Shown: positions 7,334 to 12,788 of the stretch, in pieces
Numbering within the stretch: position 1 is the first letter of the stretch
Layout of the letters: every line of letters starts with the position of its first letter
Source: Amoebophrya sp. AT5.2
Lineage: Eukaryota; Sar; Dinophyceae; Syndiniales; Amoebophryaceae
Assembly: GCA_005223375.1 (NCBI GenBank)
Contig: RXOD01005712.1
Span: 1 to 12,788, forward strand
Length of the DNA: 12,788 nucleotides
Reading direction: 5' to 3'
Notes under the pieces: model-generated
What the model was told of the DNA's origin: nothing
Database searches by the model: none
The model's input: the letters and a program-made list of their open reading frames with translations, nothing else
Made by a program: the position numbers and the translations under genes

Positions 7334-8197
7334 TGGGTGCTTGTCAGCAACTGTATCAGTAAATCGCACGTATGAATGCAAAAAAATGTGTACCCCGTGT
7401 GCGCCGTTCAGCTGACGTGCAAAGAAAAGCCAGTAGAATTTGTGGAACCGCGTTGCAAAGTAGATCGTTTTGCGGCTCTCAAGACCTCCACGCGTGAACA
7501 GTGAAACGGTTCCTCGATCAGACGACCAATTATTAATGTCCGCGCGAACGTGAAATGGCTTGAAAAAACAGTAACTACGGCTAAGAAGGTCCTTGATTTC
7601 TCGACACACACACACAAGCGAAATCGTGCACGCAACATCGCGAAGACGCCGAAAAGAAGATTGCAAGACATCACAAGTGCTGCTGACGAACACGAGCAGA
7701 AGATGAGAATCTAATCGCTCGCAAAGAATCGGAAGTCCTGTATGAGGTCCCTGGGGGGACAGTTCTTGTTCATCCGGGGAGGATAGCAGGCCGTACTATT
7801 TTCTCACTGCACGCAACACAGTATCTTTCTCTTACCTTCTTTGACAACGCCTCCCTATGTATTCCAAGAGCTGCTGAATCAGGGTGGTCCTTGTGATCCT
7901 TAATTTTTATGAACCTCAAGAAGTACGAGTACAACGCAGTTGAAATTAGACAAATTGCGTTGCGCACCCAACGTGTAGTGTTTGAATTATAATTTTGAAA
8001 CGCTTTTATTACACGGGTTGCAGCGAGTCGGTGCCAAAAAAAACGAAGAAATGTATACTCCTGTATCATGGTGCAACTCACTGGAGAATCAATAGGAATA
8101 CGGATTGGCGCCGGAACGCTGAGTCCGCCAGCTGGGCAAGTATGAGAATGAGTAAGCGGCTCCTATAGGTAAAGTACACCTAAATCACCCCGCCGCT
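7334..8197. other. Spacer between the deaminase and methyltransferase genes
   Basis: No supported gene in 864 bases. It holds the 5' region of the deaminase gene, including an in-frame but ATG-less extension up to 7693, and the 3' untranslated region of the methyltransferase gene. A minus-strand frame with an ATG at 8069 (99 codons, AT-rich, no recognisable domain) looks like chance. A short CA repeat lies near 7603-7614. No TATA box is obvious ahead of 7333, so an upstream non-coding exon cannot be excluded. Confidence 0.5.
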
Positions 8198-9340
8198 TCA
8201 CTCTTTCCGCAGCACGACGATCCAGTCGAAGACTCCCGAGTGCATGTTTGCGAATTTTTTTTCCATCTTTTTTATTTTTTCCGCTCCTCCCCTGCCTCCC
8301 AGCATGCACTCGAAGTCCACTTCCGTGTCCCACGTGAACTCCGCCTTCTCCACGGCGGCCTCCAACCGGAATCCGACAAACCTGCACATCTCCACTATCT
8401 GTTCCTTCGTGTAGTGCTGGGTGCGCACGCCCTGGTCCCCGCGCTTCACGACTCCGTCGATGAGGTCCTGCTTCGACACCTTCTGGTGGTACGCGCTCAT
8501 TTCCGCGTTCAGGGCGTCCGAACTCTTGCCCGGTCCGTGCCGCACCGCCCACACGCCGAACAGGTGGCTCTCCAGCGCGGGGACGAGCAGGTACAGCACC
8601 CCCTTCGGTTTCATGCAATAATGAAGCGTTTTCAGGATGCCCATCTGCACGCCGCGGTCCGGCGTCAGCAACACGTTCGCGCACACGCCGAAGTCGATGC
8701 TGTTTTTCCCCCCTCCGGCGGGAAGTTTTAGCGCCTTCCCGATTTCCCGCGCCACCGCCTCCGTCTCCGTCAGCGACAGCGCGTTTTCGATAACACTCAC
8801 GTTCTTCAGCTTCGCGCCGGTCAGCCGCGCGTACTGGAGGAGTCCGGGCGAGAAGTCCAGCCCGACCACGTGCCGGAACCGCTTGCTCAGCGCGGGTAGG
8901 TACTTCCCCACGCCGCAGCCGAAGTCGCAGCAGATTTTCGAGCCCTTGTCGCTGTACTTGTCCAGGATCTTCACGATGTGCTTGCTCGTCTCGTCGTCGA
9001 TGGTGGACAGAATCTCCTCGTCGTACTCCGGCGCAATGATGTCCCAGAACTTCGGCTGGTTCAGGTTCGTGTGCTTGAACGAATCCTCGATGTTCGTCGT
9101 GGCCGGTTTGTTGTTCACCTTGATGGGTCCCTGCTTGGGCGAAAGCGCCGGCGAGGTGCGCGCAGAAGCGGGGTGCCCACTACTCGCGGGGGGCGCGCAA
9201 GTGGAGGCAGACGCGGAACTGGCAGAAGTGGACCGGGCCAGCTTGCCATGGGGCTTCAGCACGGGCGAAAACTTGGAGTGCGGCTTGGACGAAGACGTCT
9301 TCATTGCGCTGGAAGTCTTCATCGCACTGGCCGTCTTCAT
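8198..9340 (-). CDS. Class I SAM-dependent methyltransferase
   Basis: 380 residues with no intron, from an ATG at 9340. Residues 1-90 are a basic, Ser/Ala/Pro-rich, probably disordered tail that begins with repeats of MKT(A/S)SA. The fold starts near QPKFWDIIAPEYDEEIL (96-111), a typical entry helix of Methyltransf_11/25-like enzymes. Motif I is CDFGCGVGKYLP (138-149), the SAM-binding glycine loop. VVGLDFSPGLLQYAR (158-172) has the acidic residue that binds the ribose. DFGVCANVLLTP (216-227) is motif IV-like, and MKPKGVLYLLVP (243-254) is the motif V/VI helix-strand. FTWDTEVDFECML and the final FDWIVVLRKE close the beta sheet. It transfers a methyl group from S-adenosylmethionine. The substrate cannot be told: small molecule and protein targets are both possible. 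Its neighbours give no clue. The basic tail could be a localisation signal, but this is inference. Confidence 0.9.
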   Translation of the reverse strand: MKTASAMKTSSAMKTSSSKPHSKFSPVLKPHGKLARSTSASSASASTCAPPASSGHPASARTSPALSPKQGPIKVNNKPATTNIEDSFKHTNLNQPKFWDIIAPEYDEEILSTIDDETSKHIVKILDKYSDKGSKICCDFGCGVGKYLPALSKRFRHVVGLDFSPGLLQYARLTGAKLKNVSVIENALSLTETEAVAREIGKALKLPAGGGKNSIDFGVCANVLLTPDRGVQMGILKTLHYCMKPKGVLYLLVPALESHLFGVWAVRHGPGKSSDALNAEMSAYHQKVSKQDLIDGVVKRGDQGVRTQHYTKEQIVEMCRFVGFRLEAAVEKAEFTWDTEVDFECMLGGRGGAEKIKKMEKKFANMHSGVFDWIVVLRKE

Positions 9341-9352
9341 TGCACTGGCCGT
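9299..9352. repeat. Three 18-bp tandem repeats across the methyltransferase start codon
   Basis: Units 9299-9316, 9317-9334 and 9335-9352 follow the pattern cttcattgcactggccgt with few changes. Read on the minus strand they encode MKTASA, MKTSSA and MKTSS. Each contains an in-frame ATG, so translation could begin at residue 1, 7 or 13 with little effect on the product. The outermost unit extends 12 bases into the leader. Confidence 0.85.
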
Positions 9353-9396
9353 ACTTTTTCGTTTACGTACCTAACAATCTACACCTTGTTAAACAC

Positions 9397-9404
9397 TTTT
9401 AAAA
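9397..9404 (-). promoter_or_regulatory. Possible AT-rich core promoter element of the methyltransferase gene
   Basis: TTTTAAAA lies 57-64 bases upstream of the ATG at 9340 in a locally AT-rich patch. The distance is similar to that of the TATA box in the PAN-like gene relative to its preferred ATG. It is not a classic TATA box, so the call is tentative. Confidence 0.25.
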
Positions 9405-10160
9405 CAAAAACGAACCGAGAAGGAGAGGGATGCGAGAACGTTTAAAACGCAATAAATCTCGGGCAGTCCTGCTGGTCGCGTAAGTTTGCGAGGAAATACG
9501 TGAGGTGGACGCGACTTCTTGCCTCCCAGTGAGCATGAACGGAAAACGAAAATTCACGAGAGAGTCTGGACGAAAAAGCAAACTGACTCAGACGAAGCAC
9601 CGACGACCGTGCACGCTTTCACATTCACAATCACAATCACATTCACAACGACTGGGATTACAAAGACACAGCAGCGCGCGATCTTCATTCACTACGACGA
9701 CGCCACGTCTCAAAAAGGACGCTCACAGCACAGGCACTTCCGGTGCGAGTCGCATCTCCCGCTCCGAGAATTGTTCACGCAGCGAGACATTCATTCTGTA
9801 GTTTACCTTTCGCGAACCACAACCGAAGATGAGCTCCGCGGTACATCAACGGGACGAAGTTCCTCAGTCGCCTCTGATGATTGGTCACCCCATGAGAGGA
9901 GCCAAGGCAAAAATCAAAATGGTGTCAGCTTCAAAGCCGCACCGCACCGCTTCAACTGCATTCCTCTGCTGACAGTGTTGACAATGACAACTAGAACCAC
10001 CGCAAGCGCAAGTGGAACACGTACTGTGATGTCGCCGCCGTGCTAGTCCTAGTTAGTAGGCTACTCTTACTAGCGTGGGAAATCCGCTCGACGAGATTCT
10101 GTACATCACAGTGTAGAGGCGTTTTTTCGTGTTCAGAACATGTTCATTTTCTACTTTCAC
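9405..10160. other. Spacer between the methyltransferase gene and the secreted orphan gene
   Basis: No supported gene. Plus-strand frames here are open for up to 175 codons, but the longest lacks an ATG near its start and the other (ATG at 9535, 88 codons) is a low-complexity Ser/Arg/His-rich product of a simple repeat. The stretch holds a degenerate CACAAT/CATTCA repeat at about 9619-9648 and a perfect 10-bp palindrome GAACATGTTC around 10136. It may also carry a further 3' exon of the 10161-12410 gene. Confidence 0.45.
9619..9648. repeat. Degenerate ATTCAC/ATCACA hexamer repeat
   Basis: Near-identical hexamers (cattcacaatcacaatcaca and onward) repeat about five times. This is a short imperfect microsatellite in the spacer; no function is evident. 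Confidence 0.6.
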
Positions 10161-12410
10161 TTACATAAAACTCGACACCGCTTCTGCGAAGAGGCGGATC
10201 CAGTCGCAGACGGATTCGTAGAGAAACTCCCAGCAAACCAAACAGCTCCCGTACTCTATGTACACAAAGCACGTATTCTCCGGACGAGCACGCGCCCCGG
10301 ACGACGATAAAAGCGGACTTAAAATTTCGTTACATCCATACGCCGCATCAAACTGGTATGGATTTATTGGATTCGCACAATTATAATTGTAGCCCTCATT
10401 CGTTCCCGGCGGTCCACCGCTCGCGAGCGCTGCGGCCGCCAACAGCACCACGTCGCTAGGTGCAGCGCCTGGGTCCCCACTGTCCGAAGGTTGCTCCCGA
10501 AAGAAGCACACTAGCGGACACATGCAGCACCTACTTCTGTCCACCTTGGGCCCGTCAGCATCCGGAAGGGGGGCTGCCTCGATCGATGCCCCTACCGCTC
10601 GATTTCGTGGCGCTGGTGTATCGCTTCGGCGCCCACCACCTAGTCGTCCTCGGCGCAGCAGCCGCGCGCTCGATTGCCCGGCGAAGGTGCCGGGCCACGT
10701 TGGTGGGGCCGCGGTCGCGCTGGGGTATTTGCTAAGGTCCTCGTCACTCCTGAAGGTGAATGCCGATCGCGTTTCAAACGCGTCGGGAAGGGGGTCCGCA
10801 GCGCAGTAGAGGTCGCAGCGGCCAAGCTTTTGGTTCAACCGACTGCTGTGTAGGACCTGCACACGGCCGGACGTAGGTCCTGTCAGCCAATCTCCATGTC
10901 CGTCTCCGGACCTGCGCCGGAGCAACAGCTCTTCCGCGGAACCGACGCGCGTACGCCCGCAAGCGAGGGGCGGCGGCGTCGTCGCCCGGACATTTTCGCA
11001 CTGCTGCTCCTGCTCCTGTTCCTTCGCGTCCCCTCCGCTACTAAAAAATCGGTGCCAAAAGTTCAAGTCGGAACACGTGCCGTTCTCGACTGGGAAACGA
11101 CAACGACCGGTCCCAGAAGCGCTGCTAAAAGGAGTGCGGTCTTCATGCTGAGGATCTGGCGCCGTGGTGCGCTGCCCGACGTCTATGACGTCATGTTCTC
11201 GTACCGCTCTGGGTTCTACTCCTGGTGGCGCTGGAAATCGACGCGGTTGCGCCGCTTCTGCTTCGTCTTCTGCGTCATTTCTGTCGAGGCGGAGCGGCCT
11301 CCTGCCGGCCACTTGTTCACTCGCAGTGAGGCTTCCCGTTCCGCCGGCTCGACGGGCTTCAGCGCGGAAGGTCGATCCGCCGGAGCCGGTGGAGGCCCAC
11401 GACCGATCCAGCGGGCTGAAGGAGGAAGCGAAGGAAGCGAAGGTCGACGTTTGTGATCTGGATGATGTTGAGCCAGCGGATGTTCCCGCTCTCCTCAGCG
11501 CTGCTGGATCCACCTCCGAGGTCTCCTCCGTCTTCCCGGGTGCGCCGACGTGCGACTGCGATCCGTCTGCGAAGTACAACTCTTCCGCGTCGTAGTTCAT
11601 CTTCGCCGCCCCGTCATTATCACTACGTTGAGCGGCTGGGTTGAAAAAGCAGCTGCGAAGGTGAACGTTGTATCCTTCCGATTCCGTGATTTCATCGACG
11701 CCCTGCCGAGTTCTTTCCTGCCCCCTGACACAAGGAAGCTGGCGGCAGCGCCCCGCTGTCAGCCACGCAGGCCCCTCCCACGGGCCCGCGGCCGCGTCCT
11801 CCTTCGCGTTCGTGCGGTGCATGCGGACTTGCGACCGGTAGGAAAAGATGCAGAACCTTTTTAGCGGGTCGGAGAGCGGCACCCCGGCGCCCCGCTCGAA
11901 CTTGACGCGGACGGGGCAGCACAACTGCAGCGGCGGACCCTGACGACCCACGTGGGGACAGTCCGACGCGGCGCTCACGCAGCTGTACGAACTGCTCGTA
12001 GAAGGCGTGTCGCTGCGGCTCTCCTGCGCTTGCTGCTCCGGAGCGACGCTCGGGTCAACTTGGTCTCCCAGATCCAGTGGGTCTGGCGCGCTCGCGAAAA
12101 GAGCTCCGGCGCCACAAGCAGTCTGTGGAAACAGCTCCTCTCGCTGAACTTGATCGCCTTCGTCTGCGTGGTCGTCTCTATCACTTTTTAGCAGAAGGAC
12201 TCGGCCGGTGCCACCCAAATTTCCAGAACGGAGTGCTTGCTCGTCACCAGCTGCCCTCCTGCGCTGGTGCGCGAGAAATGCCGCACTCGGGGGCCGTTCG
12301 GTGGGTATTTCGCGGCCGGGCATACGACCCTGCGCATTCGGCCAGGGGGGCGGCACGACGGCAGCAAGAGCTCCGGGAGCGAAAAAGAACGCGAACCACT
12401 TCGTCGTCAT
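10161..12410 (-). CDS. Secreted Cys-containing protein of unknown function
   Basis: 749 residues from the first true ATG at 12410, which has A at -3 (ACCATGAC). The frame is open a little further up, but with no ATG. Residues 1-17 (MTTKWFAFFFAPGALA, then AVV) are a convincing signal peptide, so the protein enters the secretory pathway. Three Cys-bearing blocks are separated by Ser/Gly/Arg/Glu-rich disorder: about 144-260 (Cys 144, 151, 164, 165, 187, 222, 227, 254), about 437-540 (Cys 437, 446, 471, 484, 532, 536), and about 628-735 (Cys 628, 629, 631, 635, 678, 693, 714, 723, 726, 735). The last block ends in an aromatic-rich helix (CWEFLYESVCDWIRLFAEAV). I recognise no family; the blocks may be disulfide-bonded extracellular modules. 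No transmembrane segment is clear apart from the signal. The stop codon overlaps a consensus splice donor, so the visible C-terminus may be only an exon end. Confidence 0.65.
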   Translation of the reverse strand: MTTKWFAFFFAPGALAAVVPPPWPNAQGRMPGREIPTERPPSAAFLAHQRRRAAGDEQALRSGNLGGTGRVLLLKSDRDDHADEGDQVQREELFPQTACGAGALFASAPDPLDLGDQVDPSVAPEQQAQESRSDTPSTSSSYSCVSAASDCPHVGRQGPPLQLCCPVRVKFERGAGVPLSDPLKRFCIFSYRSQVRMHRTNAKEDAAAGPWEGPAWLTAGRCRQLPCVRGQERTRQGVDEITESEGYNVHLRSCFFNPAAQRSDNDGAAKMNYDAEELYFADGSQSHVGAPGKTEETSEVDPAALRRAGTSAGSTSSRSQTSTFASFASSFSPLDRSWASTGSGGSTFRAEARRAGGTGSLTASEQVAGRRPLRLDRNDAEDEAEAAQPRRFPAPPGVEPRAVREHDVIDVGQRTTAPDPQHEDRTPFSSASGTGRCRFPVENGTCSDLNFWHRFFSSGGDAKEQEQEQQCENVRATTPPPLACGRTRVGSAEELLLRRRSGDGHGDWLTGPTSGRVQVLHSSRLNQKLGRCDLYCAADPLPDAFETRSAFTFRSDEDLSKYPSATAAPPTWPGTFAGQSSARLLRRGRLGGGRRSDTPAPRNRAVGASIEAAPLPDADGPKVDRSRCCMCPLVCFFREQPSDSGDPGAAPSDVVLLAAAALASGGPPGTNEGYNYNCANPINPYQFDAAYGCNEILSPLLSSSGARARPENTCFVYIEYGSCLVCWEFLYESVCDWIRLFAEAVSSFM

Positions 12411-12760
12411 GGTAAATGCGGCGGCTCGAAAGCGTTCCGATAATCGAGGAGCAAAGAGAGTTGAGTTCTTGCCACAAGCCAAAAATAAAAAAATACGCTA
12501 CCTCCGATCCGATTCCGAATCATATGTTGTAGTAGTACCTCCGCCACAATAGAAAGCCGGGGACTAGCACTGTTCTCAAGGTAAATAGACTTAAGCAAAT
12601 TCAGAATTACATGCCTCAACCACGAAAGAATCATCTAGCAGAATGTGACGATGGCAGCTTGTCCACGAAACAAACAGCAAGAGAATATGAAGACGCACGG
12701 GTACGTAGTTGAGAAGGTGAGCTGCAGGGCTTTGCGTTTGCACCGTGCACAAGTCAAGCT
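12411..12760. other. Upstream region of the secreted orphan gene
   Basis: No supported gene. It holds the leader and promoter of the 10161-12410 gene. A minus-strand ORF from an ATG at 12634 (75 codons) ends in TGA at 12407-12409, overlapping the main ATG as ATGA. It has no recognisable domain and is treated as a possible upstream ORF only. Confidence 0.4.
12481..12495 (-). promoter_or_regulatory. Possible T-rich core promoter element of the secreted orphan gene
   Basis: A TATTTTTTTATTTTTGG-like run on the minus strand lies about 71-85 bases upstream of the ATG at 12410. It is the only strongly AT-rich patch near the start and resembles a degenerate TATA element. Placement alone supports it. 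Confidence 0.25.
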
Positions 12761-12788
12761 GTCAGTCAATCAGTCAGTCAGTCAGTCA
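12761..12788. repeat. GTCA tetranucleotide repeat at the window edge
   Basis: gtcagtca, then atcagtca with one changed base, then further GTCA copies up to the last base. The array continues beyond the window, so its full length is unknown. Confidence 0.9.

Noticed and set aside
7334..7693. N-terminal extension of the deaminase frame up to 7693
   Set aside because: The codon at 7693 is GTG and no ATG occurs before 7333. The stretch is more AT-rich and aromatic-rich than the rest of the protein.
7770..8069. Minus-strand 99-codon frame from the ATG at 8069
   Set aside because: AT-rich spacer composition, no signal peptide or domain, and it lies in the expected 3' UTR/upstream zone.
8090..8175. 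Possible tRNA or structured RNA in a GC patch with tcctatagg
   Set aside because: No cloverleaf arms, no GGTTCRA-type B box and no matching A box could be found.
8637..9374. 245-codon plus-strand frame with hydrophobic C-terminus
   Set aside because: Entirely antisense to the convincing methyltransferase; the hydrophobic repeats come from the 18-bp repeat read backwards.
9535..9801. Plus-strand 88-codon Ser/Arg-rich frame
   Set aside because: Much of it is a simple hexamer repeat (SHSQSQSHSQ). No domain, and it overlaps the promoter zone of the methyltransferase gene.
10896..11456. 186-codon plus-strand frame with a poly-Leu stretch
   Set aside because: Antisense to the secreted orphan; the Leu run is the complement of its EQEQEQQ tract.
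12761..12788. Telomere or CRISPR-like array at the right edge
   Set aside because: GTCA units have no spacers and do not match known telomere repeats such as TTTAGGG; best called a microsatellite.

Overview
Nuclear DNA of a protist. The evidence is spliceosomal introns with GT..AG ends and CTAAT/TTAAT branch-point-like motifs, a TATA box, very large Ala/Ser/Arg/Glu-rich proteins, signal peptides, and coding DNA that is visibly more GC-rich than the spacers. All four genes I can support lie on the minus strand, one after another. Together with the PAN/Apple-type secreted protein, this suggests an alveolate (dinoflagellate, syndinean or perkinsid-like). That placement is inference and is weak. 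I found no tRNA, rRNA, CRISPR, transposase or spliced-leader sequence.

Layout, left to right (each gene is read right to left). 1-1538: 5' part of a secreted protein built from tandemly duplicated PAN/Apple-like modules; four exons are visible and the gene runs off the left edge. It has a TATA box at 1598-1605 and a 12-bp direct repeat just upstream. 1976-7333: one very long reading frame for a 1785-residue protein. It has an Arg-rich, possibly organelle-targeting N-terminus, a long disordered middle, an alpha-helical region, and a C-terminal zinc deaminase domain with DxE and PCxxC motifs like the BURPS668_1122 (toxin-deaminase) family. 8198-9340: a class I SAM-dependent methyltransferase with an 18-bp-repeat-encoded N-terminus. 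10161-12410: a secreted, Cys-containing orphan protein. Spacers are 1572-1975, 7334-8197, 9341-10160 and 12411-12788. The right edge is a GTCA tetranucleotide repeat.

The best candidate for something undescribed is the 1976-7333 protein. A helical, possibly organelle-targeted protein that ends in a nucleic-acid-type deaminase has the general plan of a plant PPR-DYW RNA editing factor but is built from unrelated parts. The second is the PAN gene, where each of three duplicated introns has two donor sites exactly 90 nt apart, both in frame, bounding a conserved hydrophobic segment. No shared pathway links the four genes; apart from common orientation I see no evidence that they work together.
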